From Pedobacter polysacchareus (GTDB taxonomy: Bacteria > Bacteroidota > Bacteroidia > Sphingobacteriales > Sphingobacteriaceae): DNA of 64,000 nucleotides. Positions within the stretch are counted from its first letter, which is position 1. The number at the start of each line of letters is the position of its first letter. The stretch lies in NCBI RefSeq assembly GCF_019802255.1, contig NZ_JAHYSS010000002.1, positions 620,001 through 684,000 on the forward strand, in the 5' to 3' direction. The notes under the pieces were generated by a model. The model did not search any database and was not told where the DNA came from. It saw only the letters and a program-made list of their open reading frames with translations. Shown here one piece after another: positions 8,542 through 17,381 of this stretch. A program made the position numbers and the translations under genes.

Positions 8542-9723
8542 TTAGTTGTAAACAAACGTACCTTTTTCGCTTGCTATAGTCACTTGTTTCTGCTCAGAAG
8601 CTTCCACACGTCCAATAATCTGCGCATCAATATTGAAGCTTTTAGAAATGGCGATAATATCCTCAGCAATTGCTGCAGGAACATATAATTCCATTCTATG
8701 GCCCATATTGAATACTTTATACATTTCTTTCCAATCTGTGCCAGACTGCTCCTGAATTAGCTGGAACAGTGGAGGAACAGGGAACATATTGTCTTTAATG
8801 ATATGAACATCATCATTTACAAAGTGAAGCACTTTAGTCTGCGCTCCGCCACTGCAATGAACAAGTCCGTGAATCTGACTTCTATATGCGGTTAAAATCT
8901 GTTTGATCACCGGGGCATAAGTACGTGTAGGAGAAAGTACCAGTTTTCCAACGGTAATTTCTGTATCCTCATCAATTTTAATGGTATCCGTTAATTTTTT
9001 GCCACCAGAAAATACCAGGTCAAAAGGAACAGAAGGATCAAAGCTTTCTGGGTAGCTTGTGGCCACCGACTTATCAAAAACATCATGTCTGGCAGATGTA
9101 AGCCCATTAGAACCCATACCACCGTTATATTCAGTTTCGTAAGTAGCTTGTCCGGAAGACGAAAGACCAACGATTACATCACCAGCCTGAATCTTATGAT
9201 TGCTAATGATCTTTTCTCTTTCAATTCTGCAGGTTACCGTAGAATCCACAATGATGGTGCGGACAAGATCGCCTACATCAGCAGTTTCACCGCCTGTAGA
9301 GTAGATCGAGATGCCTAGTTCTCTAAGTTCAGCAAGGATTTCTTCAGTACCATTGATGATTGCAGCAATTACTTCGCCTGGGATCAGGTTTTTGTTACGT
9401 CCGATAGTAGAAGATAAAAGGATTTGGTCTGTAGCTCCTACACAAATCAAATCGTCGATGTTCATGATGATGGCATCCTGAGCAATTCCTTTCCATACTG
9501 AAATATCACCTGTTTCTTTCCAATATACGTAGGCTAGGGAAGATTTAGTTCCGGCACCGTCTGCATGCATAATGTTGCAGAATGCATCATCATTCCCTAA
9601 AATATCAGGTATGATTTTACAGAAGGCTTGCGGAAAAATACCTTTATCTATATTCTTGATGGCTTGGTGCACATCTTCTTTTGACGCAGAAACGCCACGT
9701 TGGTTGTACCTGTTATCACTCAT
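8542..9723 (-). CDS. purM: Phosphoribosylformylglycinamidine cyclo-ligase (AIR synthase)
   Basis: 393 residues, the long Bacteroidota form of PurM. It closes the imidazole ring in purine synthesis, turning FGAM and ATP into aminoimidazole ribotide in the cytoplasm. Visible blocks are the N-terminal RYNQRGVSASKEDVH, the glycine-rich HADGAGTKSS, the metal/ATP region MNIDDLICVGA, the TGGETADV motif and the C-terminal NMGHRMELY. It is monocistronic, with a perfect -7 box ending 7 bp before the ATG and its own terminator. purL lies in the same window but far away (46-50 kb), so the purine genes are scattered rather than in one operon. Confidence 0.95.
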   Translation of the reverse strand: MSDNRYNQRGVSASKEDVHQAIKNIDKGIFPQAFCKIIPDILGNDDAFCNIMHADGAGTKSSLAYVYWKETGDISVWKGIAQDAIIMNIDDLICVGATDQILLSSTIGRNKNLIPGEVIAAIINGTEEILAELRELGISIYSTGGETADVGDLVRTIIVDSTVTCRIEREKIISNHKIQAGDVIVGLSSSGQATYETEYNGGMGSNGLTSARHDVFDKSVATSYPESFDPSVPFDLVFSGGKKLTDTIKIDEDTEITVGKLVLSPTRTYAPVIKQILTAYRSQIHGLVHCSGGAQTKVLHFVNDDVHIIKDNMFPVPPLFQLIQEQSGTDWKEMYKVFNMGHRMELYVPAAIAEDIIAISKSFNIDAQIIGRVEASEQKQVTIASEKGTFVYN

Positions 9724-9730
9724 GTTGTTG

Positions 9731-9738
9731 CAAAGATA
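9731..9738 (-). promoter_or_regulatory. -7 promoter element for purM
   Basis: The minus strand reads TATCTTTG here, a perfect TAnnTTTG, with only 7 bp before the ATG. The transcript would therefore begin at or within a few bases of the start codon. No TTG is found at the usual -33 distance. Confidence 0.5.
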
Positions 9739-9770
9739 GGGAAACGGCCGAATGTTGAGGCCTTAACCAT

Positions 9771-9806
9771 AAAAAAATAACCCTTCAAAATTCATTGAAG
9801 GGTTAT
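9771..9806 (-). terminator. Terminator for glnN
   Basis: ATAACCCTTCAA (9777-9788) and TTGAAGGGTTAT (9795-9806) are perfectly complementary with a 6-base loop; on the minus strand a run of T follows. It lies 36 bp past the glnN stop. Confidence 0.85.
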
Positions 9807-9842
9807 AAAAACTAAAATTTAGTGGTTTATTGAGGTTTGGTT

Positions 9843-12029
9843 CTATTTCAAAAACAATAATTCTCTGAATTTTGGAAGAGGCCATACGCTGTCGTCAACG
9901 ATTTGCTCCAATTTATCAGTGTGGTAACGGATCGTATCGAAGTATGATTTTACATTCTCATCGTAAGCGATTGCTTTATCACGGCTATCTTCAATAGCAT
10001 TCGTTTGTTTACGTTCTTCCAGCATCTTATCGATGTTTACTTTCAGACCGCTTAAATGCTCAGACACTTTATTGATAATGTTAACAGGAGTTTCTAATGC
10101 TTCTTTTGAAACACCTAGATCTTTAAGACCTTTAGCATTTTCAATCAATACATTTTGGTAAGTGATGGTAGCTGGAATGATCATGCTGTTTACTACTTCG
10201 CCCATTACCCTTGCTTCAATTTGAAGTTTCTTGTAATAGCTTTCTAATAAGATCTCATGACGAGCGTGTAATTCACGTTTGCTGAAGATGTTAGTGTTAG
10301 CAAAAAGCTCAGTAGTTTTATCAGTTACATAAGCATCCAATGCTTTAGGTGTAGTTTTGATGTTTGATAAACCACGTTTCGCAGCTTCATCTTCCCACTC
10401 CTGGCTGTAACCATTTCCTTCAAAACGGATGTCTTTTGATTCTTTAAGGTATTTTTTGATGATGGTTAATAGCGCCACATCTTTTTTCTCACCTTTTTTG
10501 ATCAATTTATCAACTTCAACTTTGAATTTGTTCAATTGATCAGCAACGATAGCGTTTAATACCGTCATTGGTGCTGAAGAGTTTTCAGAAGAACCTACGG
10601 CTCTTAACTCAAATTTATTGCCAGTAAAGGCAAAAGGAGAAGTACGGTTACGGTCGGTCGTATCAAAAGAGATCTGTGGGATCTTAGGAATACCTAACCA
10701 TAATGAATCCTCGCTTTTTACTTTCTTAATGATGCTTCTTGAAGATTCGATTTCATCTAACACATCGTTCAATTGAGAACCAAGGAAGATAGAAATGATT
10801 GCTGGTGGAGCTTCGTTAGCACCTAAACGGTGATCGTTGCTCACTGAAGCAATACTTGCTCTTAAAAGGTCTGCATGTTCGTGTACCGCTTTAATCGTGT
10901 TCACGAAGAACGTTAAGAACATTAAGTTATTTTTAGGCGTTTTTCCTGGAGACAATAAGTTTTTACCTGTATCCGTGATCAACGACCAGTTGTTGTGTTT
11001 ACCTGAACCATTGATACCTGCATAAGGTTTCTCATGTAATAACACTTTGAAGTTATGTTTAACCGCAACTTTCTCCATTAAGTCCATCAACAATTGGTTG
11101 TGGTCAATGGCAAGGTTGATTTCTTCATAAATTGGTGCACATTCAAATTGAGAAGGCGCAACCTCATTGTGACGGGTTTTCAAAGGAATACCTAATTTCA
11201 AGGCTTCGTTTTCAAAATCAACCATGTAAGTGAATACACGCTCAGGGATAGATCCGAAATAATGATCTTCTAATTGCTGTCCTTTTGCAGAGATATGACC
11301 AAATAGAGCACGACCTGTTAAGGCTAAATCCGGACGGGCATTATACAATGCGCGATCAACAAGGAAATATTCCTGCTCAATACCTAAAGAAGCAGTTACT
11401 TTAGTGATGCCTTTGTCAAAATACTGACAAACGTCAACTGCAGCTTTATCTAAAGCAGATAATGCTTTTAAAAGAGGGGCTTTATAATCAAGGGCTTCAC
11501 CTGTGTAAGCAATAAATACAGTAGGGATACAAAGTGTTTTACCTGCTTTGCTTTCCATAATAAATGCTGGAGAAGAAGGATCCCATGCCGTATATCCACG
11601 TGCTTCGAACGTGTTACGGATACCACCATTAGGGAAACTTGAAGCATCTGGCTCTTGTTGAACCAATGCACTTCCTGAAAATACCTCAATTGCACCGTCC
11701 TTACTTGGCTCAAAGAAAGCATCATGTTTTTCTGCTGTAGAACCTGTTAATGGCTGAAACCAGTGCGTGTAGTGTGTTGCACCTTTAGACATAGCCCAAG
11801 TTTTCATTGCAGTAGCGATGTGGTTAGCATCTTCATGGTTAATTAGCTCACCTTGGTCAATCGTTGAACTTAATTTTTCAAATACTTCTTTTGATAAGAA
11901 GTCTTTCATTTTTTTCTTATCGAAAACATTCACTCCGAAAAACTCAGAAATCTTAGTCGAAGGCGACTTTACTTCTGGTGAAATTCTTGATTGTGCCTCT
12001 TTTAATGCAGTTGTCCTTAAGCTTTTCAT
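9843..12029 (-). CDS. glnN: Type III glutamine synthetase
   Basis: 728 residues, the size of the GSIII family common in Bacteroidota and about 1.6 times a GSI subunit. It makes glutamine from glutamate, ammonia and ATP in the cytoplasm as the main route of ammonia assimilation. Family markers include THWFQPLTGSTAEKHDAFF, the ATP/glutamate-site block GIEQEYFLVD, PLKTRHNEVAPSQFE, the loop NGSGKHNNWS and the DRNRTSPFAFTGNKFE block. It is transcribed alone with a terminator. A minus-strand -7-like box (TATTTTTG, complement of 12050-12057) sits 20 bp before the ATG. Confidence 0.95.
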   Translation of the reverse strand: MKSLRTTALKEAQSRISPEVKSPSTKISEFFGVNVFDKKKMKDFLSKEVFEKLSSTIDQGELINHEDANHIATAMKTWAMSKGATHYTHWFQPLTGSTAEKHDAFFEPSKDGAIEVFSGSALVQQEPDASSFPNGGIRNTFEARGYTAWDPSSPAFIMESKAGKTLCIPTVFIAYTGEALDYKAPLLKALSALDKAAVDVCQYFDKGITKVTASLGIEQEYFLVDRALYNARPDLALTGRALFGHISAKGQQLEDHYFGSIPERVFTYMVDFENEALKLGIPLKTRHNEVAPSQFECAPIYEEINLAIDHNQLLMDLMEKVAVKHNFKVLLHEKPYAGINGSGKHNNWSLITDTGKNLLSPGKTPKNNLMFLTFFVNTIKAVHEHADLLRASIASVSNDHRLGANEAPPAIISIFLGSQLNDVLDEIESSRSIIKKVKSEDSLWLGIPKIPQISFDTTDRNRTSPFAFTGNKFELRAVGSSENSSAPMTVLNAIVADQLNKFKVEVDKLIKKGEKKDVALLTIIKKYLKESKDIRFEGNGYSQEWEDEAAKRGLSNIKTTPKALDAYVTDKTTELFANTNIFSKRELHARHEILLESYYKKLQIEARVMGEVVNSMIIPATITYQNVLIENAKGLKDLGVSKEALETPVNIINKVSEHLSGLKVNIDKMLEERKQTNAIEDSRDKAIAYDENVKSYFDTIRYHTDKLEQIVDDSVWPLPKFRELLFLK

Positions 12030-12289
12030 TTATTTGTTTAAAATTTGGTCAAAAATATATTTTTTGTTTGGTATTTCTCTTGATTTGTTTGTAAAAATAC
12101 GAATGTCAATAGATAATCAAAGAAATATTTCTTGTTTTTTGGTGTTTTTAGAAAAATAGCTTCAAAAATAGCCTTGTTGTGCTTTCTCTTTGGGCTTTTT
12201 GTTGTTTTTGACCTAAACTATTAAAAATGGGTATGGATTATGGAATATGATGGATAATCCCATCATCAGATTGAAAAAACCTTCTAATT
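12030..12289. promoter_or_regulatory. Divergent spacer between glnN and the TonB-domain gene
   Basis: A 260-bp AT-rich stretch without genes. It holds the minus-strand -7 match TATTTTTG at 12050-12057 for glnN; no -33 partner is evident. A nitrogen-control site may be expected but none is recognisable. Confidence 0.35.
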
Positions 12290-13114
12290 ATGCTAAACTC
12301 TTCTTCAAGCCTGTACAAGTCCGAGTGGCTCGACCTTGTATTCAAAAACAGAAATCAAAGTTATGGCGCTTTTGCATTGAGAGCAGAATCTTCAAAAATC
12401 CTTTTGCGTTCCTTGTTGATTGCAACACCCTTGTTTGTGATTCCTTTCTTGCTGACCATGATTAATCGTCCGCCGGAAATAGAACAAAGAAGAGATACTG
12501 TAGTAGAGTTGAGACCGCCAGCAGCACCAGTGGTTCCTAAAAAAGAAGAAAAAGCGCCAGCTCTGGAACCGGTAAAAGAAAAACTAAAAACCTATAAGGC
12601 GGTAGGCAGCCCAATTGTAGTCGAGGCTCCGGTAACAGAACCGCCTACCTTAAAAGAAATGGAGCATGCCGTAGCAGGCCCGATCACACAGGCAGGCTTA
12701 GAAACCAATTTACAGGCGCTGCCAGAAACAGGTAAAGGTGGAAAGGGAGAGGGGCTTGAAGGATCTGGTGGTACAGCCGAAATCGACAACCAAATCTACA
12801 ATGCTTCAGGTGTGGAAGTATATCCGGAGTTTGAAGGTGGGATGAAGGGTTGGGCGAGATTCCTTCAAAGAAACCTGAGGTATCCTAGCTTAGCGCAGGA
12901 AAATGAAGTCCAGGGTAGAGTGATGGTGAGTTTCGTAATTGAAAGAGACGGCTCTATCTCAGATGTGAAACTGATCAGTGGTATTGGTTCAGGTTGCGAT
13001 GAAGAAGCGCTTCGCGTGATTCGCAAATCACCAAAATGGAAACCTGGGCAACAAAATGCACAGCCGGTTAGGGTAAGGTACACCATGCCATTGGCGTTTG
13101 CGCTGGCACAATAA
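12290..13114 (+). CDS. TonB-family energy-transducing protein
   Basis: 274 residues. A short cytoplasmic N-terminus (VFKNRNQSYGAFALR, a motif common in Bacteroidota TonB homologues) leads to one membrane segment (about residues 40-57). A Pro/Glu/Lys-rich periplasmic spacer follows and then a TonB C-terminal domain (about residues 180-274: YPEFEGGMKGWARFL, then GRVMVSFVIERDGSISDVK and the closing KPGQQNAQPVRVRYTMP). It should link inner-membrane proton-motive force, through ExbB/ExbD encoded elsewhere, to outer-membrane receptors such as the SusC proteins of this window. The exact partner is unknown. Confidence 0.88.
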   Translation: MLNSSSSLYKSEWLDLVFKNRNQSYGAFALRAESSKILLRSLLIATPLFVIPFLLTMINRPPEIEQRRDTVVELRPPAAPVVPKKEEKAPALEPVKEKLKTYKAVGSPIVVEAPVTEPPTLKEMEHAVAGPITQAGLETNLQALPETGKGGKGEGLEGSGGTAEIDNQIYNASGVEVYPEFEGGMKGWARFLQRNLRYPSLAQENEVQGRVMVSFVIERDGSISDVKLISGIGSGCDEEALRVIRKSPKWKPGQQNAQPVRVRYTMPLAFALAQ

Positions 13115-13202
13115 TATATGACTTATTATATATAGGTATGTGTTGTTATATAATAAGGATATGCATAAAAGAATAAATTGAATAGAAGTATTGGAATAAA
13201 AT

Positions 13203-13235
13203 AAAAGGGGCACTATTTAATAGTACCCCTTTTTT
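13203..13235 (+). terminator. Terminator after the TonB-domain gene
   Basis: AAAAGGGGcACTA (13203-13215) pairs with TAGTaCCCCTTTT (13221-13233), one mismatch, 5-base loop, followed by T. Confidence 0.75.
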
Positions 13236-13361
13236 ACTGGAATCAATCCCTGTTCATCGCGTATAAATCTATTCTTTTTGATCATTTTTAGAAAGCGTAG
13301 TAGAAGGTCTTGTTTTCTTAAATAGAAGCCTATAGATTAGTCCAGTTTATAATAGGGGACA

Positions 13362-13952
13362 ATGAAAATATTTTTATTATGCATTTGCGTAATGCTGATG
13401 TATACTGGGAAATCGCAATCCATACAGCGATTAGAAGCGGTATTGCCTGATGATACGCTAAGAGCAGGACAAGGGGTTATTTATGGATGTTTTCTGCAAA
13501 GAATAGGAATTACCGGACTCGGCTTTCCTCAGGATATTCGTATCGAATGTATAGAGACCAGGAAAAAGTTCTCTTTTAGAGTGAAAGATGCCTTCGCGAT
13601 AGCGAAAGCCAGTACTTTCCTTTATCATATACCAGCGGGGAATTATATCATCCTGAATTATTGCTGGACACAAAGTAAACTATTGGGTAGTGTCATTTAT
13701 ACAGAGCCAATATATAAAGGTTATAGTGCCTTGGATGTTTATAACAGTAAGAAATTTGGTGATTTTTTTAAGGAACGTTTACAGCGCTTTACTTTTCTGG
13801 TTGCAGCCGGAACCTTAAATTATTTGGGAACCTGGCATTTTGATCAGCCAGTCGTTTCTTTTGAGGAAGACAAAGAGCGCATCGAAAGCCGGCTGACAGG
13901 GAAATACAGGTGTCTGAATTTTATAGCAGCAAAGAAAGCATTGCCTCACTAA
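13362..13952 (+). CDS. Small secreted protein of unknown function
   Basis: 196 residues with a signal peptide (MKIFLLCICVMLMYTGKSQS), so probably periplasmic or outer-membrane associated. The mature part is rich in beta-forming residues and has no cysteines suggesting lipidation at the N-terminus. I do not recognise a family. The gene stands alone between the TonB-domain gene and the minus-strand tRNA-His, whose terminator begins 11 bp past its stop and may serve as a shared, bidirectional terminator. Confidence 0.6.
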   Translation: MKIFLLCICVMLMYTGKSQSIQRLEAVLPDDTLRAGQGVIYGCFLQRIGITGLGFPQDIRIECIETRKKFSFRVKDAFAIAKASTFLYHIPAGNYIILNYCWTQSKLLGSVIYTEPIYKGYSALDVYNSKKFGDFFKERLQRFTFLVAAGTLNYLGTWHFDQPVVSFEEDKERIESRLTGKYRCLNFIAAKKALPH

Positions 13953-13961
13953 AATTTCAGG

Positions 13962-13990
13962 CAAAAAAAAAGCAGTCTTTTCAGACTGCT
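13962..13990 (-). terminator. Terminator of the minus-strand tRNA-His gene
   Basis: On the minus strand AGCAGTCT-GAAA-AGACTGCT (complement of 13971-13990) forms an 8-bp stem with a GAAA tetraloop followed by nine T. The same hairpin follows the second tRNA-His copy. Confidence 0.88.
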
Positions 13991-13998
13991 TTCAAAAC

Positions 13999-14076
13999 TG
14001 GGGTGGAATATGGGGCTCGAACCCACGACCCTCGGTACCACAAACCGATGCTCTAACCAACTGAGCTAAAACCACC
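13999..14076 (-). tRNA. tRNA-His (anticodon GTG), copy 1
   Basis: A complete cloverleaf: extra G at -1 paired with discriminator C73 as in all bacterial tRNA-His, D-arm GCTC/GAGC, anticodon stem TCGGT/ACCGA with loop TTGTGGT, T-arm GTGGG-TTCGAGC-CCCAT, and an encoded CCA end. Acceptor pairs 5:68 and 6:67 are both T-T mismatches (GTGGTTT against ATTCCAC). The sequence is identical to the plus-strand copy at 17304-17381. Confidence 0.95.
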
Positions 14077-14093
14077 ATGTTTTTTCAACGTCA

Positions 14094-14123
14094 CAAAAGT
14101 ACGATTAATATTATTTAATGCAA
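14094..14123 (-). promoter_or_regulatory. Promoter of tRNA-His copy 1
   Basis: On the minus strand TTG (complement of 14121-14123), exactly 19 bp, then TACTTTTG (complement of 14094-14101). This is a perfect Bacteroidota primary sigma-factor promoter with the same architecture as copy 2. Confidence 0.85.
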
Positions 14124-14214
14124 ATATTTTTGAAGTTTAACACGGCCTTTTCTTTTAACCAATTCAATTTCAGCATATTTAATTTTCATATTAATATTTA
14201 TTAGGAATCATAAA

Positions 14215-14244
14215 TTGCATTTAAAGCTTAAAAACATAGATTTG
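14215..14244 (+). promoter_or_regulatory. Promoter of rnhA
   Basis: TTG at 14215-14217, a 19-bp spacer and TAGATTTG at 14237-14244 match the Bacteroidota consensus perfectly. The rnhA ATG begins at 14252, only 7 bp after the -7 box, so the mRNA is predicted to be leaderless. Confidence 0.8.
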
Positions 14245-14251
14245 TCCAGAT

Positions 14252-14725
14252 ATGATTGAGATTTTTACAGACGGCGCAGCAAGTGGAAACCCCGGACCAG
14301 GTGGTTATGGAGTCATTTTACGCTCAGGGAAACATTATAAGGAATTGAGTGGCGGCTTTCGCATGACTACTAATAACCGGATGGAATTACTGGCCGTGAT
14401 CGAAGGTTTAGAGGCTATTAAAACTCCCGGACAGCAAGTAACTGTAGTTTCCGATTCTAAATATGTGGTAGATTCAGTAGAAAAAAAATGGGTATTTGGT
14501 TGGGTGAAGATTGGCTTCAAGGGCAAAAAAAACAAAGATCTCTGGAAGCGCTTCCTGGATGTCTATAAATTACATGATGTGAAATTCGTATGGATCAAAG
14601 GCCACAACGCCCATCCTGAGAATGAACGTTGTGATCAATTGGCCGTGGCAGCAGGAAAAAATAAAGCTGCATTGGCTATAGATGTAGAGTTTGAAAAAGA
14701 GAGAAATAAAGAAACGTTATTGTAA
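14252..14725 (+). CDS. rnhA: Ribonuclease HI
   Basis: 157 residues, the usual bacterial size. The enzyme cuts the RNA strand of RNA-DNA hybrids, clearing primers and R-loops. The four catalytic acids are all seen: Asp7 (IFTDGAASGNPGPGGYG), Glu45 (NNRMELLA), Asp68 (VVSDSKYV) and Asp128 (NERCDQLA). The start is fixed by the conserved N-terminus and by a perfect promoter ending 7 bp upstream. It lies inside the 3.2-kb segment bracketed by the two tRNA-His copies and converges on fbp. Confidence 0.96.
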   Translation: MIEIFTDGAASGNPGPGGYGVILRSGKHYKELSGGFRMTTNNRMELLAVIEGLEAIKTPGQQVTVVSDSKYVVDSVEKKWVFGWVKIGFKGKKNKDLWKRFLDVYKLHDVKFVWIKGHNAHPENERCDQLAVAAGKNKAALAIDVEFEKERNKETLL

Positions 14726-14741
14726 CGTTCCTTTATTTTTT
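14713..14741 (+). terminator. Terminator overlapping the rnhA stop codon
   Basis: AACGTTA-TTG-TAACGTT (14713-14729) followed by CC and a T-rich stretch. The stop codon TAA lies in the second arm. It may also slow transcription arriving from fbp. Confidence 0.55.
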
Positions 14742-14742
14742 A

Positions 14743-15798
14743 TTAACCTACCTGCTTTAATTTTTGTGAAGCTGTGGCATTGACGTTCTTCTCCGCAGAA
14801 AATTCAGCCATCATTCCTTCTGCCATATTGACCATTTCCTTTGAGCCAATAAAAATAGAACTGCGCTGATGTAATTCAGTAGGTTCTATATCGAGGATTC
14901 TGTTAAAGCCATCAGAAGCAACGCCGCCAGCTTGTTCTACAATGAAAGCCATCGGATTACATTCATATAACAACCTTAATTTTCCATTGGGTGAGCTTGC
15001 AGTAGTAGGGTAGATGTATATTCCGCCTTTAATCAAGTTTCTATGAATGTCACCAACCATGGAGCCAATATATCTGGAAGTATAAGGTCTGTTGGTTTCC
15101 TCATCATGAACCTGTACATATTTCAGGTATTTTTTTACGCCTTCAGGGAAGTGTACATAGTTTCCTTCATTTAAAGAATAGATGTTTCCGCCATCAGGAA
15201 TAGTCATATTAGGGTGAGATAAACAGAATTCACCAATTGAAGGGTCAAGTGTGAAACCGTTTACACCTTTTCCTGTGGTGTATACCAACATGGTAGAAGA
15301 GCCATAAATTACGTACCCTGCAGCTACCTGCTGTGTGCCTTTTTGTAATACGTCTGCCAGGGTTGCTTCTCCTTCAACAGATTTCCTGCGGTAAATGGAG
15401 AAGATTGTTCCAACTGCTACATTACAGTCGATATTTGATGAGCCATCTAAAGGATCAATACATACGATGTATTTTGCATTTTTGGAGACTGGTGAGTCTA
15501 TGCGTACAAATTCATCTTCCTCTTCAGTAGCTACAATACAGCATTCACCGCCGCTGGTTAATGCGCTGATAAACTGAATATTGGCAAAAACATCCAGCTT
15601 CTTCTGGCCTTCGCCTTGAATGTTGACTGTTCCGGCATCCCCTAGGATATCTACTAGACCAGCCTTGTTGACCTCCCTGTTCACAATTTTAGCCGCGATT
15701 CCTATATCCCGAAGCAATCTGGAGAGTTCTCCTTTTGCATATGAAAAATCAGCTTGTTTTTCAATGATAAATTGGCCTAGTGTTTTGATGCCTGACAT
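14743..15798 (-). CDS. fbp: Class I fructose-1,6-bisphosphatase
   Basis: 351 residues. It removes the 1-phosphate from fructose-1,6-bisphosphate, the committed step of gluconeogenesis, in the cytoplasm. Class I hallmarks are the metal-site motif [18 protein letters not shown], the upstream acidic loop VATEEEDEF, the [14 protein letters not shown] sugar-binding stretch and GGIYIYP. It is followed by rnhA in convergent orientation and preceded 22 bp upstream by the phosphodiesterase gene, with which it is probably co-transcribed. Confidence 0.96.
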   Translation of the reverse strand: MSGIKTLGQFIIEKQADFSYAKGELSRLLRDIGIAAKIVNREVNKAGLVDILGDAGTVNIQGEGQKKLDVFANIQFISALTSGGECCIVATEEEDEFVRIDSPVSKNAKYIVCIDPLDGSSNIDCNVAVGTIFSIYRRKSVEGEATLADVLQKGTQQVAAGYVIYGSSTMLVYTTGKGVNGFTLDPSIGEFCLSHPNMTIPDGGNIYSLNEGNYVHFPEGVKKYLKYVQVHDEETNRPYTSRYIGSMVGDIHRNLIKGGIYIYPTTASSPNGKLRLLYECNPMAFIVEQAGGVASDGFNRILDIEPTELHQRSSIFIGSKEMVNMAEGMMAEFSAEKNVNATASQKLKQVG

Positions 15799-15820
15799 AT
15801 TACTTAGTGTATTTTATACG

Positions 15821-16312
15821 TTATCTATTTCCTATTTCTATGGCCTCTAAGGTATGGATTTTTTCGTCTGAAATACAAAATCTGATTAATGTTTTAACCT
15901 TGTGCCAGCCTGAATTTCCTGCTGCACCGGGATTTATATGGAGACAATTGATTTTTGGATCGAACATTACTTTCAGGATATGAGAGTGCCCGGTGATGAA
16001 TAACATAGGAGGGTTAGTGTATATTTCACGCTTTATATTTGGCGCATATTTTCCGGGATATCCACCGATATGCGTCATCCATACATCTACTTTTTCACAG
16101 TTAAATCTGAGGTGTTCCGGGTATTCCGCCCGAATTTCTTTCCCGTCAATATTCCCGTAAACCCCTTTAAGCGGTTTAAAGGCAGCAAGTCGCTCGGCTA
16201 CGTCTGGACCAAAGTCGCCGGCATGCCAGATTTCATCGCATTCGTCGAAGTGTTTGAAGACGGCATCGTCAAGAAAACCGTGGGTATCAGATAGAAGTCC
16301 TATTTTTTTCAA
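15821..16312 (-). CDS. YfcE/MJ0936-type metallophosphodiesterase
   Basis: 163 residues, a complete minimal calcineurin-like domain. Metal ligands are visible in GLLSDTHGF, WHAGDFG, VYGNIDG (family GNxD), WMTHIGG and ITGHSHI. Homologues hydrolyse artificial phosphodiesters with manganese; the natural substrate is unknown. The start codon is TTG at 16312, chosen because MKKIGLLSDTHG aligns with the usual family N-terminus and no ATG or GTG is available. fbp starts 22 bp downstream. An inverted repeat (GTATAG 16314-16319, CTATAC 16330-16335) sits just upstream. Confidence 0.88.
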   Translation of the reverse strand: MKKIGLLSDTHGFLDDAVFKHFDECDEIWHAGDFGPDVAERLAAFKPLKGVYGNIDGKEIRAEYPEHLRFNCEKVDVWMTHIGGYPGKYAPNIKREIYTNPPMLFITGHSHILKVMFDPKINCLHINPGAAGNSGWHKVKTLIRFCISDEKIHTLEAIEIGNR

Positions 16313-16453
16313 AGTATAGCTTTTATTGTCTATACAAAGCTATGTATATTGAACAGGAGATTCACAAAAAAGGACCGGAAAGAATCTATTATAGAATCAG
16401 AAAAAAATAATAGAAGAATTAAAAAAAATGTTTGAAGAATGGAAGAGAAATCC

Positions 16454-17161
16454 TCAAAAGGCCAGAAAGAAATCTTTTAGCAATTCCTTATAGGCTGGAG
16501 TATGAATGCCTTTAGACTCGTAAATGTAAAAATTTTCAGAAGCTATAGCTGCTGTTTTTTGTTTTGATAAACAGATGATGTGACGGATCACCGGTCTACT
16601 TTGATCAGAACAAATGGCAATGCGTCTTTGCAATGATAATCCGTACTTTGTTGCGCTTTCCACAAGGAGTTCCGCTTGCTTTACGGGTAAAATTAACCAG
16701 AAAGAACCTACATCACTCAGTATTTCGCTTACTTTTTGGACTAAGGATTCAAAGAACTCTTCATCTGCATGTCTTGCAATACCTTTTCTGACCTCCGGGT
16801 TTTTCAAATCATTCACAAAGAAAGGAGGGTTTGATACTACCAGGTCGTATTTGCGTGTCGTTTGATAGTCGGCAATTGGACTAAGATGTGCTTTGCTGCG
16901 TGTGGCGAATTTTGAATTTTCAAAATTATTAATAGCAGCGTTTGCTGCGGATTCATCAATTTCTACTGCATCAACTTGTGCTTCCGGGAAGCGTTGTGCC
17001 AACATCATAGCAATAATGCCTGTTCCTGTACCAATATCTAGTATATATTCAGGCTGGCTCTGAACTGCCGTAGCACCCAATAATACCCCATCTGTATTGA
17101 TTTTCATGGCACAGCCGGCTTGATTAACCTCAAATTCCTTAAATTTAAAAATACTGCCCAT
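16454..17161 (-). CDS. tRNA1(Val) adenine-37 N6-methyltransferase family protein
   Basis: 235 residues from the ATG at 17161; a longer frame upstream adds an unlikely hydrophobic tail. The fold is a class I SAM methyltransferase: ILDIGTGTGIIAMML binds SAM, VDAVEID binds the ribose, and VVSNPPFF is the NPPY/F catalytic motif of N6-adenine methylases. The N-terminal FKFKEFEVNQAGCAMKINTD is typical of TrmN6 (YfiC), which methylates A37 of tRNA-Val. Residue-level specificity is inferred from family resemblance only. Confidence 0.88.
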   Translation of the reverse strand: MGSIFKFKEFEVNQAGCAMKINTDGVLLGATAVQSQPEYILDIGTGTGIIAMMLAQRFPEAQVDAVEIDESAANAAINNFENSKFATRSKAHLSPIADYQTTRKYDLVVSNPPFFVNDLKNPEVRKGIARHADEEFFESLVQKVSEILSDVGSFWLILPVKQAELLVESATKYGLSLQRRIAICSDQSRPVIRHIICLSKQKTAAIASENFYIYESKGIHTPAYKELLKDFFLAF

Positions 17162-17255
17162 GATGGTAATTGATTGATATAAAAGTAACTGTAAAACTGA
17201 AGAGGGGATTGGGAACGCGGCAAAGATAAAAAAATACATTTATTTCACTGAAATA

Positions 17256-17285
17256 TTGGGAAATCAAATTTTAATGCTACTTTTG
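17256..17285 (+). promoter_or_regulatory. Promoter of tRNA-His copy 2
   Basis: TTG (17256-17258), 19 bp, TACTTTTG (17278-17285): a perfect Bacteroidota promoter 18 bp before the tRNA. Confidence 0.85.
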
Positions 17286-17303
17286 TGGCCTTGAAAAAAA
17301 CAT

Positions 17304-17381
17304 GGTGGTTTTAGCTCAGTTGGTTAGAGCATCGGTTTGTGGTACCGAGGGTCGTGGGTTCGAGCCCCATATTCCACCCCA
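17304..17381 (+). tRNA. tRNA-His (anticodon GTG), copy 2
   Basis: Same sequence as copy 1, with G-1, C73, encoded CCA and the two T-T oppositions in the acceptor stem at 5:68 and 6:67. It has its own perfect promoter and terminator. Its 3' flank is the left edge of the proposed genomic island. Confidence 0.95.

Larger units (their letters stand above)
13961..14101 (-). repeat. Inverted repeat arm carrying tRNA-His copy 1
   Basis: Partner of 17278-17420. Homologous recombination between the arms would invert the rnhA-fbp-yfcE-trmN6 segment. Confidence 0.9.

Noticed and set aside
8401..8688. 95-residue plus-strand frame
   Set aside because: It overlaps the purM end on the other strand and has no coding character; the first part lies in the hairpin-rich noncoding segment.
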